64,000 bases of DNA, from assembly GCF_000745975.1 (NCBI RefSeq), contig NZ_JQKJ01000001.1:248001-312000 (forward strand). Direction: 5' to 3'. A program made the translations under genes and the position numbers. Below the pieces are notes generated by a model. That model was not told the DNA's origin. It worked only from the letters and a program-made list of their open reading frames with translations, and did not search any database. This document shows positions 54,040 through 63,256 of the stretch, piece by piece. This DNA comes from Desulfobacter vibrioformis DSM 8776. Its GTDB lineage: Bacteria; Desulfobacterota; Desulfobacteria; Desulfobacterales; Desulfobacteraceae. How positions within the stretch are numbered: the stretch's first letter is position 1; every line of letters starts with the position of its first letter.

Positions 54040-54432
54040 TTATTTTTTTCGAGTTCCTAACGGAGGCACATCTGCCCGGGGGTTGAAGTGTTTAATTATG
54101 AGTGAATGAAACGGTCCAGTCAATCCTTTTTGAATATTGCCGAAGGTCGCGGGAAAGAATCGGTTGATCTATACAGTTCAGGTGGAAAATGATAATAAAA
54201 AAAGGAAGCTGGCCTGAATCGGGTGGTTTCAGAATCAATCCCATTTAAGGCCTGTGGTCAAAATAAAATAGCCAGTCACCCAGGAACTTGGTATACAGAG
54301 CGTGTTAAAAGGACCGAATTTAAAAAGGTCTATTATAAGAGGTTTCCGGATTAACGACTAACGACTAACGATAAGGGGGCTGTCAATGGCAGTCCCCATT
54401 TTTTAACAGTAAAATTACGCGGAGTTTTTTTC
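54040..54432. other. intergenic region with heptamer repeats and a terminator
   Basis: About 390 bases with no gene. TAACGAC occurs in tandem at 54352-54371. A terminator-like hairpin (GGGGGCTGTC / GGCAGTCCCC, then ATTTTTT) lies at 54375-54405, just ahead of the DUF554 gene, so an upstream short RNA or a leader control element is possible. Confidence 0.45.
54375..54405 (+). terminator. terminator-like hairpin ahead of DUF554 gene
   Basis: GGGGGCTGTC-AAT-GGCAGTCCCC with two G-U/G-A irregularities, followed by ATTTTTTAA. No upstream plus-strand gene is seen. Confidence 0.6.
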
Positions 54433-55152
54433 ATGATTGGTCCTTTTGTTAACAGTGCGGCGGTGATTGTCGGGGGTATCAGTGGTGCGGTTCTGGGTGA
54501 ACGTGTATCGAAAAATCTACGTCATAAAATGCCCATGATTTTTGGCTGCGCATCCATGGGGCTTGGTATTGCCATGGTGGTAAAAGTAAAATTTCTGCCT
54601 GTCGCGATACTTGCCTTGCTGCTGGGCTCAATCCTAGGTGAGCTGATTCATCTGGAAGCCGGTATTGAAAAAGTGGCCGGTGTTGTCCGCCGGATGATCG
54701 ATAAGGTGGTTACGCCGCCGGAAAATGGTTTGTCACAAGAAGAGTACATGGAAAAATTTGTCGCGATCCTGGTACTGTTCTGTGCCAGTGGGACCGGTGT
54801 CTTCGGGGCCATGAAAGAGGGCATGACCGGAGATGCTTCTCTGCTTATTGTTAAAGCGTTTCTTGATCTGTTTACCGCAGGCATTTTTGCCATCGCCTTA
54901 GGTTTCCCCGTGGTCACGCTTGCGATTCCCCAGTTTATAATCCAGGCGGGGTTGTTCTTTGGTGCAGCAACGATTATTCCTTTGACAAGTCCGGCCATGA
55001 TTGCTGATTTTTCCGCCGTAGGAGGCCTGATTATGTTTGCCACCGGATTTCAGATTTGCGGTATTGTCTCTTTTCCCATCGCCAACATGCTTCCGGCCCT
55101 TTTGATTGCCATGCCCATTTCTGCCCTGTGGGTGCAGTATTTTGTCAATTAA
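54433..55152 (+). CDS. DUF554 family membrane protein
   Basis: 239-aa integral membrane protein of the DUF554 (YdfK/YqgA) family. It begins IGPFVNSAAVIVGGISGAVLGERVSKNL and has MPMIFGCASMGLGIAMV, then ALLLGSILGELIHLEAGIEKV, the family's conserved start, with about six or seven helices. Transport function is suspected but unknown. GGAG precedes the ATG. Confidence 0.88.
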   Translation: MIGPFVNSAAVIVGGISGAVLGERVSKNLRHKMPMIFGCASMGLGIAMVVKVKFLPVAILALLLGSILGELIHLEAGIEKVAGVVRRMIDKVVTPPENGLSQEEYMEKFVAILVLFCASGTGVFGAMKEGMTGDASLLIVKAFLDLFTAGIFAIALGFPVVTLAIPQFIIQAGLFFGAATIIPLTSPAMIADFSAVGGLIMFATGFQICGIVSFPIANMLPALLIAMPISALWVQYFVN

Positions 55153-55261
55153 CTTGAATGAATCATGAAGTGATTTTTCAGATTTATAGGTTCGGGGGGC
55201 ATCAAGACAAAATTACAAAAACTTTAGTCGCGATTTCTTCGAAATGTCAGGAGATTGTGCC

Positions 55262-56824
55262 ATGAAGAAACTGCCCATCGGGATTCAAACCTTTAGCGAA
55301 ATCAGAGCAGGCAATTATGCTTATGTGGATAAAACCGGCATTGCCGTTGATTTGATTACCCGCTACAAATATTGCTTTTTATCCAGACCAAGACGCTTTG
55401 GAAAAAGCCTGTTTGTAGATACCCTGCATAATTTATTTGAAGGGAAAAAAGAATTATTTGAAGGGCTTGCCGCAGATACAGCGCATAACTGGTCAAAAAA
55501 ACATCCGGTGATCAAGATTTCCTTTGGCGGCGGGAATTTTCGCAGTATGGAAATGGTGCAGATCAGTATCCGGGAAACCCTTTGGGATAATGAGCGGCGT
55601 TTAGGGGTAAGCTGTGGCATTTCTGCTGTCTCAGCCGGATTTGGCCGTCTGATCAAAGCGGTAAAAGAACAATACGGCCAGCCTGTGGTCATCCTGATTG
55701 ACGAATACGACAAACCCATTCTGGACAATATTGATCAGCCCCAGATCGCCCTTGAGGTCAGGGAAGAACTCAAGGCGTTTTACTCCGTCATCAAGGACAA
55801 CGATGCCCATATCCGCTTTGCTTTTCTGACCGGCGTAAGTAAATTTCCCAAAGTGTCCATTTTTTCCGGAATCAACAATATTGAGGATATTTCCCTTACC
55901 CCGGAATTTTCTGCCATTTGCGGCTATACCCAGAAAGACCTTGAGACCGTATTTTCCCAACATTTGCAAGGTGCGGATATGGCGCAGGTGCGTCTGTGGT
56001 ATGACGGCTATCACTTCCTGGGTGAAAATGTGTACAACCCTTTTGATATTCTGCTTTTTTTACGAGGACGCAAGCAGTTTAAAAATTACTGGTTTGAAAC
56101 CGGCACCCCCTCATTTCTCATAAAGCTCCTTCAAAAACAGCGATTTTTTCTGCCGCAATTAAGCAACATAAAGGCCGGAGACGAACTGCTTTCTTCCTTT
56201 GATGTTGATAATATCACGCCTGTCCCTCTGCTGTTTCAGACCGGTTATCTGGCTATTAAAGAGGTGCGGCAGCGGGATACCTTTATTTCCTATACCCTGG
56301 GATTTCCTAATCTGGAAGTTTCTGCGGCTTTTAACAGCTCCCTGGTTGATCTGTTTTCCGAAAACGCCCAACGTAATGAAATGCAGATGAATATGTATTT
56401 TGCCCTGGCAGATCAAGACCTGGATCAATTCAAAACAGCCATCCACGCCCTGTTTGCCGCGATTCCCTACCACAACTACACGAATAACGAAATTGCCCGG
56501 TACGAAGGATTTTATGCCAGCGTGATCTATGCCTGGCTTGCGTCATCAAGGCTTTGTCTTACGGTGGAAGACTGCACCAACAAGGGACGGATTGATATGA
56601 GTGTGGAGATGGATGAGATTATTTACCTTATTGAATTTAAGGTGGATATGCCACAGAACGCTGCACTGGAGCAAATCAAATTAAAAAACTACCATGAAAA
56701 ATACCAAAGCAAGGGCAAAAAAATTATCCTGATTGGTATTGGCTTTTCCAGTGAGGAGAGAAATGTAACGGAATTTCTCTGGGAGCAGGTCCTGGCCCAC
56801 CACCACACACAAGATACCAGATAA
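55262..56824 (+). CDS. AAA-ATPase-like / PD-(D/E)XK nuclease superfamily protein
   Basis: 520-aa protein with the AAA-ATPase_like domain (LPIGIQTFSEIRAGNYAYVDKT, P-loop SRPRRFGKS, Walker B VVILIDEYDKPI) followed by a C-terminal PD-(D/E)XK nuclease domain (KGRIDMSVEMDEIIYLIEFKVD, the D...ExK core). These proteins are often multicopy in anaerobes; the biological role is not established. Start at 55262 follows AGGAG; the frame opens earlier at 55244. Confidence 0.88.
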   Translation: MKKLPIGIQTFSEIRAGNYAYVDKTGIAVDLITRYKYCFLSRPRRFGKSLFVDTLHNLFEGKKELFEGLAADTAHNWSKKHPVIKISFGGGNFRSMEMVQISIRETLWDNERRLGVSCGISAVSAGFGRLIKAVKEQYGQPVVILIDEYDKPILDNIDQPQIALEVREELKAFYSVIKDNDAHIRFAFLTGVSKFPKVSIFSGINNIEDISLTPEFSAICGYTQKDLETVFSQHLQGADMAQVRLWYDGYHFLGENVYNPFDILLFLRGRKQFKNYWFETGTPSFLIKLLQKQRFFLPQLSNIKAGDELLSSFDVDNITPVPLLFQTGYLAIKEVRQRDTFISYTLGFPNLEVSAAFNSSLVDLFSENAQRNEMQMNMYFALADQDLDQFKTAIHALFAAIPYHNYTNNEIARYEGFYASVIYAWLASSRLCLTVEDCTNKGRIDMSVEMDEIIYLIEFKVDMPQNAALEQIKLKNYHEKYQSKGKKIILIGIGFSSEERNVTEFLWEQVLAHHHTQDTR

Positions 56825-56851
56825 ACAACATCGCAGGGAAAAGAGTTTTTC

Positions 56852-58390
56852 CTAATTTCTTATCCGGTTCATGGCGTTTACAATAGCAGCCACATCCACA
56901 TGGGTTTCAAAATGGCGGGCCAGCATGTCGTACTGTTTGTTCCTGCCCTGGAGGCCCCAGGATTCCGGGGGCTCAAGTTCGTTTAAGCCCAGTAGCGAAA
57001 GCCATTTTTTTAGAATGGGTGCAGAATCAAAAAAACCGTGCATGTAGGTACCCATGATCCGCCCCGAGTCTGCCATGGCCCCGTCAAAATCGGTGCAGAG
57101 CTGCCGGTTTCTCTCTTTCACGCGTAACAGGCCGTTGTTTGCCGCTTGGGTTGGTGCGATCCGGTCGGCCCAAGCGGTCCGGCCCATGTGGATTTCATAG
57201 CCCAGGCCCGGGGTGCCGTCCCATTCAAACCGGGAGATGGTGGTGGTTTTGGGGGCTTTGAGCACGGTTTCCAGGGGCAGAAGACCCAACCCATGGGTGA
57301 CACCCGGGGGGCCTTCAAGGCCATTGGGGTCATGGACTTTTGTGCCCAGCATCTGGTAGCCGCCGCAGACACCGAACACATGGCCGCCGTTTTTAGCATA
57401 CGCCTGAATTTTTGGGGTCCAGCCAGTTTTAGAAAGCCAGCCCAGGTCACTGCGGGTGCTCTTGGAACCGGGCAGGATTACGGCTTTGTAGGCGGACAGG
57501 CCCCTTGGATGCTCAACTGGGTGCTCAACAAAATCCACGCCCAGACCCTCCACCTGGCACAGGGCGTCAAAATCGGTAAAATTGGAGATATGGGGGGTAC
57601 GCACCACCAGCACCGTGGGGGTTTTAGCCGGATCGGTTCCGGCCACGGCGTGTTCGATCACCACGGAGTCTTCGCTGGGAATATGGTGGCTGACCCAGGG
57701 CAGCACGCCAAACACAGGTTTTCCGGTCTTTTTCTCGATCCAGTCCACACCCTCTTTGAACAACGCAATATCTCCCCTGAACCGGTTGATGATAAAGCCT
57801 GCGATCATATCCTGTTCAGCCTTTCCCAGGCAGGCCAGGGTCCCCACAATCTGGGCAAACACCCCGCCCCGGTCAATGTCTGCGATGAGAATCACCGGTG
57901 CCCCGGCATAGGCCGCCATTTTTAAATTGACAATATCCCGTGCCATGAGATTGACTTCAGCGCAGGAGCCGGCCCCTTCCAGCACCACCACATCATTGGC
58001 GGCGCGCAGGCGGTCCAGGGCGTTGCAGGCCGTATCCCAGAGTTTTGCCTTTTCCCGGTGGTATTGCGCCGCGGACAGATCTTTATGCACCTTTCCCAGC
58101 AGCACCACCTGGGAGCCGATCTGGGTCACGGGTTTGAGCAGCACCGGGTTCATGTCCACATGGGGGGGAATGCGGGCCGCTTCGGCCTGGACAATCTGGG
58201 CCCGGCCCATTTCAAGGCCTTCCGGGGTGACCCCGGAATTGTTGGACATATTCTGGGCCTTGTAAGGGGCCACTTGAAGCCCGCGGTCGGAAAAAATCCG
58301 GCAAAGGGCTGTGGCAACCACGCTTTTTCCCACATCAGAGCCTGTACCCAGGGCGGCAATACATTTTGCCTGTTTCGTTTCAGCGCTCAT
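56852..58390 (-). CDS. cbiP: cobyric acid synthase
   Basis: 512-aa glutamine amidotransferase (CbiP/CobQ) amidating four side chains of adenosyl-cobyrinate a,c-diamide. Walker A-like ALGTGSDVGKSVV, then YKAQNMSNNSGVTPEG, and the class I glutaminase nucleophile in HVFGVCGGYQMLG. Length is normal. Its ATG overlaps the stop of the preceding methyltransferase gene by 4 bp. Last gene of the minus-strand cobalamin cluster. Confidence 0.95.
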   Translation of the reverse strand: MSAETKQAKCIAALGTGSDVGKSVVATALCRIFSDRGLQVAPYKAQNMSNNSGVTPEGLEMGRAQIVQAEAARIPPHVDMNPVLLKPVTQIGSQVVLLGKVHKDLSAAQYHREKAKLWDTACNALDRLRAANDVVVLEGAGSCAEVNLMARDIVNLKMAAYAGAPVILIADIDRGGVFAQIVGTLACLGKAEQDMIAGFIINRFRGDIALFKEGVDWIEKKTGKPVFGVLPWVSHHIPSEDSVVIEHAVAGTDPAKTPTVLVVRTPHISNFTDFDALCQVEGLGVDFVEHPVEHPRGLSAYKAVILPGSKSTRSDLGWLSKTGWTPKIQAYAKNGGHVFGVCGGYQMLGTKVHDPNGLEGPPGVTHGLGLLPLETVLKAPKTTTISRFEWDGTPGLGYEIHMGRTAWADRIAPTQAANNGLLRVKERNRQLCTDFDGAMADSGRIMGTYMHGFFDSAPILKKWLSLLGLNELEPPESWGLQGRNKQYDMLARHFETHVDVAAIVNAMNRIRN

Positions 58391-59241
58391 ATCTCATACT
58401 TTTTGCTGTACCCCCGGGGGGTGATCATCAGATCATTGTAAATAAAGGTGGAACTGTTTCCCACAATCACGATGCTCTGCATGCCCACCTCGGCCTTGTC
58501 CAGATCTTTCAGGGCACACAAAGCCACCTTCTGGTTGTCCCGCATGGCACCGGTGACAATGCCCACAGGGGTGGTGCCGGCCCGGTGCTGAAGCATGATC
58601 TCCATGGCCCGGCCCAGCTGCCAGTCGCGTTTTTTGCTTTTGGGGTTGTAAATAGTGATCACAAAATCGGCAGAGGCTGCTGCATCCAGGCGTTTTTCAA
58701 TCATCTGCCAGGGGGTGAGCAGATCGCTTAGGCTGACAGCTGCAAAATCGTGGGTCAACGGCGCGCCCAGAAGCGCGGCCCCGGCAGCAAGCGCGGGGAT
58801 GCCCGGCACCACCTCAACGCACAGGCTGCCTTTTTCGCCGGTATTGCAGGCAATTTTCTTTACTGTCAGCATTTCCAAAACCAGGCCTGCCATGGCGTAG
58901 ATGCCCGCATCACCGCCGGAAACCAGGGCGCAACAATGGCCGTCAAGGGCTGCATCAATGGCGGCCTGAACCCGGTCCACCTCCCTGGTCATGCCTGTGG
59001 CAAGGGTCTTCTTGTCCTTGATCACCTCCTGGATCAGTTCAAGATAGGTCTTGTATCCCACCACGATATCGCAGGCCCCCAGCACCTGGCGTGCCCGGCC
59101 GGACATGTGGTCTGCCTTTCCGGGTCCTGTGCCGACTATGTAAAGGGTATTGCCGCGATGGCAAGGGTTATAGTCCGGGTGGCAGTTTTCGGTGTTAATA
59201 GACGCGTCTGGCCCGTTGCCAGTATGGCTGCTGCTTCGCAT
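58387..59241 (-). CDS. cbiH: precorrin-3B C17-methyltransferase (CbiH/CobJ)
   Basis: 284-aa SAM-dependent ring-contraction methyltransferase. The core starts at residue 32 with NTLYIVGTGPGKADHMSGRA and continues with VVGYKTYLELI, VSGGDAGIYAMAGLV, EVVPGIPALAAGAALLGAPLTHDFAAVSLSDLLTPW, family hallmarks. The first 31 residues are non-conserved and are coded within the end of cbiG: the overlap is 106 bp, and no later ATG, GTG or TTG preserves the core. With CbiG upstream this belongs to the anaerobic pathway. Confidence 0.92.
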   Translation of the reverse strand: MRSSSHTGNGPDASINTENCHPDYNPCHRGNTLYIVGTGPGKADHMSGRARQVLGACDIVVGYKTYLELIQEVIKDKKTLATGMTREVDRVQAAIDAALDGHCCALVSGGDAGIYAMAGLVLEMLTVKKIACNTGEKGSLCVEVVPGIPALAAGAALLGAPLTHDFAAVSLSDLLTPWQMIEKRLDAAASADFVITIYNPKSKKRDWQLGRAMEIMLQHRAGTTPVGIVTGAMRDNQKVALCALKDLDKAEVGMQSIVIVGNSSTFIYNDLMITPRGYSKKYEI

Positions 59242-60191
59242 ACGCTTTGTATTCCTATATGTTTGTTCACCAGGGAAGAGGGATTGGGCACGCGCTTCAC
59301 CTGGTCCAGTTCACCTCTTGTATAAAATTCAATGGGCAGGTTTAAGGTCCGGGCAAGTTCCAGAAGCCCGGGTTCATCCGCTTTAAGATCCACGGACACG
59401 ATTTGGGACAGGCTGTTCACGCTGAACCCCTGGGTATGAAAGACCTGTTGTAAATGATCTTCAAGTTCCTGCCGGGTCACGCCCCTTCGGCAGCCCATAC
59501 CGGCCACCAGCATTTTAGGCCGCAGCACCAGCACTTTTTCCGGAAGGGTGTGTATCCTGTAATCCACCCATATTCCGGATTTTTCAGGCGTAAATAAGGA
59601 AGAATCTGCCATGGGACCTGATTTTTCAGTGGGCCGCAGGTGCGGTGACACCAGACCAAAAGGGTCATGAATTGGCAGGGGTTCCCCCTTGATAAAGGCC
59701 ATGCTCACATGTTTAATGGCCCTTTTATTTTCAATATAAAGCCCCTGGTTCCTGGCAATCACATCAATGGCCGGCACCTGGTTGACATCCGTGGCCGTCG
59801 TGATCACAGGCCGGGCTCCCAGTATAGCCGAAAGTTTGACAGCCAGTTCATTGGCACCGCCGATATGGCCTGAGATCAGGCTGATCACAAAATGCCCGGC
59901 CTCATCCCCGCACACCACGGCAGGATCCCGGGTCTTATCCCGGATCAGGGGAGCAATGGTCCGCACCACAATACCCGTGGCCATAATAAAGTAATGGGCA
60001 TCATAATGGTCCCAGACCCGTGCCAGGGCCTTGGCCAAAGCGGAGAACCGGGCATGGGACTCACCTGGCCCAAGTTTTTGTGATGCAAACAGGTCTGCAT
60101 GGGGCAGGGCTTGTTTCACCCGGTTTGCCAGGGCCATTCCATGGGGTGTCAGCACCCACACCCCAAGCTTTTTTTCAGCCCAGTCGATCAC
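59136..60191 (-). CDS. cbiG: cobalt-precorrin-5A hydrolase
   Basis: 351-aa CbiG that opens the lactone ring and releases acetaldehyde in anaerobic corrin synthesis. N-terminal domain with GHIGGANELA, C-terminal domain with GMGCRRGVT and SVCEAAAL-like SVCEAAAILATG. Presence of CbiG marks the anaerobic, early cobalt insertion route, consistent with a strict anaerobe. The start overlaps the cbiF stop by 4 bp. Confidence 0.92.
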   Translation of the reverse strand: MIDWAEKKLGVWVLTPHGMALANRVKQALPHADLFASQKLGPGESHARFSALAKALARVWDHYDAHYFIMATGIVVRTIAPLIRDKTRDPAVVCGDEAGHFVISLISGHIGGANELAVKLSAILGARPVITTATDVNQVPAIDVIARNQGLYIENKRAIKHVSMAFIKGEPLPIHDPFGLVSPHLRPTEKSGPMADSSLFTPEKSGIWVDYRIHTLPEKVLVLRPKMLVAGMGCRRGVTRQELEDHLQQVFHTQGFSVNSLSQIVSVDLKADEPGLLELARTLNLPIEFYTRGELDQVKRVPNPSSLVNKHIGIQSVCEAAAILATGQTRLLTPKTATRTITLAIAAIPFT

Positions 60192-60964
60192 GCCTTGTCC
60201 CGGTATCCGTGGGCAAAGGCCCGGTCGTACAACAGTGATTTGGCACTCTTTTCCGTCTCCAGAAAAGGCCCTACAATGATGAGCGCCAGGCGGTTGATCT
60301 CGTTTTCCGCCATGGTTTCAGCCAGACGGTCCACAATCGTAACAATGATGCGTTCTTCGGGATGGCTCACCCGATAGGCCACGGCCACCGGCGCCTCGGG
60401 CCCATAGGTTGCGGCCAGGATTTTTTCCACCTGTTCGGCCATACCGGCGCTTAAATAAATCGCCATTGACGCTTTATGGGCAGCCAGGCTTTCCAGGGAT
60501 TCTTTTTCCGGCACCGGGGTCCGGCCTGAAATCCGGGTGAAGATCAGGGTCTGGGCGTGTTCCGGTACAGTGTATTCAACCTTGAGCGCGGCAGCCGCGG
60601 CAAAGGCCGCGGTAACGCCCGGGATCACCTCGTAGGGGATCTGACGTTGGTCCAGCAGCATCATCTGTTCGGCAATGGCCCCGTAAAGGGATGGATCACC
60701 GGTGTGCAGCCGCACGACTTTCAGCCCCCTGTCCCAGGCATCAGCCATGGCATCCACCATCTCGTCCAGGTGCATACCGGCGCTGGACTCTTTTTTTACA
60801 GCGTCATTGGCCCAGGTCAGCACGGCCCCGGGTACCAGAGACCCTGCGTAGAGGATATAATCGGCGTCTTCCAGGGCTTTCATGCCCCTGACCGTGATCA
60901 GGTCCGGTGCCCCCGGCCCTGCGCCGGTAAATATAATCGGGAATTTTTTCGTCATGTTCATCAT
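60188..60964 (-). CDS. cbiF: cobalt-precorrin-4 C11-methyltransferase
   Basis: 258-aa SAM-dependent methyltransferase (CbiF/CobM). IIFTGAGPGAPDLITVRGMKALEDADYILYAGSLVP and RLHTGDPSLYGAIAEQM are diagnostic. I placed the start at 60964, whose ATG overlaps the cbiET stop (ATGA) and follows AAAGG. The frame extends to 60994 inside cbiET without a site. Confidence 0.94.
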   Translation of the reverse strand: MMNMTKKFPIIFTGAGPGAPDLITVRGMKALEDADYILYAGSLVPGAVLTWANDAVKKESSAGMHLDEMVDAMADAWDRGLKVVRLHTGDPSLYGAIAEQMMLLDQRQIPYEVIPGVTAAFAAAAALKVEYTVPEHAQTLIFTRISGRTPVPEKESLESLAAHKASMAIYLSAGMAEQVEKILAATYGPEAPVAVAYRVSHPEERIIVTIVDRLAETMAENEINRLALIIVGPFLETEKSAKSLLYDRAFAHGYRDKA

Positions 60965-62181
60965 ACCTTTCCTTTTTCTGCTGCGATGATCCACACGGGA
61001 TTCAACGCTTCCATACGCCGCCCCCAGGGCATGTTCCGGGACTGGCTGATCTGGGCCTGGGTCAGGCTCACGTCAAAGCCCTTTTTTTCCAGCACCGATA
61101 CCGCCAGGTGCAAGGTCTCTATTAAAACGGTATTTACAACGATTCTGCCTTCAGGATTTAAAACCGTTGCCACAGCATCCAGCACCTGGTCCAGATGTTT
61201 GCCGGAGCCGCCGATGAAGACCCGGTCAGGCGCGGGCAGCTTCCCCAGCCCATCGGGAAGTTCGGCCTGGGTGACAGACAAATTTTTAACCTTGAACCGC
61301 TCAACATTGACTTTGATCTGTTCCACACGGCCCTGATTTTTTTCCACGGCGTACACAAACCCGTCCGGCAAAAACAAGGTGGCTTCAATTCCCACAGATC
61401 CTGACCCAGCCCCCAGATCCCACAAGGTATTGTCAGGTGAAAGTGCCAGGGCGGCTAAAGACAGTACGCGAACCGGGGCCTTGGTAATCAGACCCTTTTC
61501 ATGGACAAACCAGTTATCCGGTGTCCCCGGACGCAAAGGGCCGGACGGGGCTGCCAATTCTCCTTTTTGAAGCACCACCACATTGGGCTGGGAAAAGCCC
61601 CGTTCCAAGTCGGTGTGTTCATCCATGGAAAAAATTTTTTCTTCCGGGGCGCCCAGGTTTTCCAGCACCCACATCTGCCAGGCATAATTATGGGCATCCA
61701 CCTGTTTTTTCACGGCCAACGGATCGTTTTCAGGATCGGTGAGCACACACAGCAGGTCCTTGTCATCCATGGCCCTGGCCAGGGCCGGCATATTGTCCCG
61801 GCCGTGCAGGCTTACCCAGGCCGCATCCTGCCAGGGCAGTTTAAGCCGGGCAAAGGCGGCAGCCATACTGGTGACATTGGGATGAATAATGACCTTGTCC
61901 GGCCCCAGGCGTGTGATCAACGTTTTGCCGATGCCGAAAAAAAGCGGATCACCCGAGGCCAGCACCACCACAAGCCCTTCAGCCATATACTGCTCAACGA
62001 AATCCAGCACCCCGGACACAGGGCTTGAGATCTCTTTTTTTAACGCCTTTGCATCCTTGAAATATGACAGATGCCGTTTCCCGCCCACCAGAACAGCGGC
62101 CCTTTCAATAAGCGCCAGGTGGGATGCGGTAAGATCCGCCGGGCCAAGGCCCATGCCGATCACATGAACCGGTTCATTCAT
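60961..62181 (-). CDS. cbiET: bifunctional cobalt-precorrin C5/C15-methyltransferase and decarboxylase (CbiET)
   Basis: 406-aa fusion of CbiE (HVIGMGLGPADLTASHLALIERAAVLVGG at the N-terminus, LASGDPLFFGIG) and CbiT (SAM motif LWDLGAGSGSVGIEA at about residue 260). It methylates C-5 and C-15 and decarboxylates the ring C acetate. First recognised gene of the cob cluster, 40 bp after the ATPase gene. No cobalamin riboswitch fits that gap. Confidence 0.95.
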   Translation of the reverse strand: MNEPVHVIGMGLGPADLTASHLALIERAAVLVGGKRHLSYFKDAKALKKEISSPVSGVLDFVEQYMAEGLVVVLASGDPLFFGIGKTLITRLGPDKVIIHPNVTSMAAAFARLKLPWQDAAWVSLHGRDNMPALARAMDDKDLLCVLTDPENDPLAVKKQVDAHNYAWQMWVLENLGAPEEKIFSMDEHTDLERGFSQPNVVVLQKGELAAPSGPLRPGTPDNWFVHEKGLITKAPVRVLSLAALALSPDNTLWDLGAGSGSVGIEATLFLPDGFVYAVEKNQGRVEQIKVNVERFKVKNLSVTQAELPDGLGKLPAPDRVFIGGSGKHLDQVLDAVATVLNPEGRIVVNTVLIETLHLAVSVLEKKGFDVSLTQAQISQSRNMPWGRRMEALNPVWIIAAEKGKV

Positions 62182-62221
62182 GGCTGTATTTCCCTAAGAC
62201 AAGAGTCTATGCAGGCCACAT

Positions 62222-63256
62222 TCAGCTACCCAAATCCCCCATGGATTTCTCAATTTCACGATCCACAAAACTGCCGAAGGTCTCATCAATTACATTGGGA
62301 GAGATATCCAGGTAACGAGGTGTGGTGGCGGCTTTTATTTCACCGGACTCAGTATCCCTGAACAGGCTGTGAAAGGCTATCTGGTCCTGGGTTTGATACT
62401 GGAGGTCAAACTCCTTAAGAACCGCATAGTCATGGGTGCTTATAAATATCTGTACGCCGGTTCGCTGCAGTTCCAACAGGATGCCGACAACAGACTTCAT
62501 GAGTCTGGGATTCAGATTGGTTTCCGGCTCGTCCCAGAACAGTGCCGAGCCGTTAAGCAATGTACCGTTCTGAATCAAAATCCATAACAACCCTAGTTTT
62601 CTGAATCCTTCTGCCAGAAGTGTAAACCCAAGCTCCCCATGCTTGCTGCGCAAAAAGAATTCTTCATTTTTGGCAATCACTTTTCCGTCCATGGCCTCCT
62701 GCAGGCTTTCCAGGAGATGTTTCCGCTGCTTTTCTGTGGGGCCTTTCAGAACAGGTAAAAACGCCTTGCGGATAATATCCACATAAACTTCTTCAAAGTG
62801 AATTTCCCGTTCTTCATAAAGAGATCGGAAATCCGGTGCGTTGGCCATCATGTCCTTTACCGGAATATATGCCGCATCGAAATGCGTCTCCCTCCAGGCC
62901 TTTGTGGCACCGGATACCGTTGCCTTTTCCGGTCTGGTTGTGTGGTTGGAAAATGACAATCTTATATTGATAGATTTTTCCTCCAGCTTTCGAGTCACCT
63001 CTATCAATCCCTTGCTGCTGGCGGAGGAGCGTTTAACCAGGCGGCCAATCTGCTTGCCTGACGGATAAAAGACGTTATTTATTTTTTCAGCAAAGCTGTC
63101 CTTGCTTTTGGAAATATCGCAGGCAGCATAGACCGCTTTCATGATATGTGTCTTCCCGGTACCGTTCTCTCCGATAAAAATATTGATTCCAGGAGAAAAC
63201 TTAAGTTCCAGCGTTTCAAAAGCAGTGAACTTTTCAAATCTTATTTTCTCTATCAT
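62222..63256 (-). CDS. AAA/ABC-type ATPase (SMC/RecF-like, AAA_21)
   Basis: 344-aa single-polypeptide ATPase of the ABC/SMC-head kind. Walker A GENGTGKT at about residues 29-36 after FEKFTAFETLELKF, a signature-like region LLAEGFRKLG, Walker B ALFWDEPETNLNP and the H-loop ISTHDY. There is no TOPRIM nuclease domain, so it is not a complete OLD protein. Its start overlaps the end of the SPFH gene by 4 bp, so the two are cotranslated. Function unknown; nuclease- or defence-linked systems contain similar ATPases, but nothing else here supports that. Confidence 0.85.
   Translation of the reverse strand: MIEKIRFEKFTAFETLELKFSPGINIFIGENGTGKTHIMKAVYAACDISKSKDSFAEKINNVFYPSGKQIGRLVKRSSASSKGLIEVTRKLEEKSINIRLSFSNHTTRPEKATVSGATKAWRETHFDAAYIPVKDMMANAPDFRSLYEEREIHFEEVYVDIIRKAFLPVLKGPTEKQRKHLLESLQEAMDGKVIAKNEEFFLRSKHGELGFTLLAEGFRKLGLLWILIQNGTLLNGSALFWDEPETNLNPRLMKSVVGILLELQRTGVQIFISTHDYAVLKEFDLQYQTQDQIAFHSLFRDTESGEIKAATTPRYLDISPNVIDETFGSFVDREIEKSMGDLGS

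Noticed and set aside
62182-62221. Cobalamin riboswitch before cbiET
   Set aside because: Only 40 bp are available and no B12-box-like sequence is present; the cluster probably continues from upstream genes.
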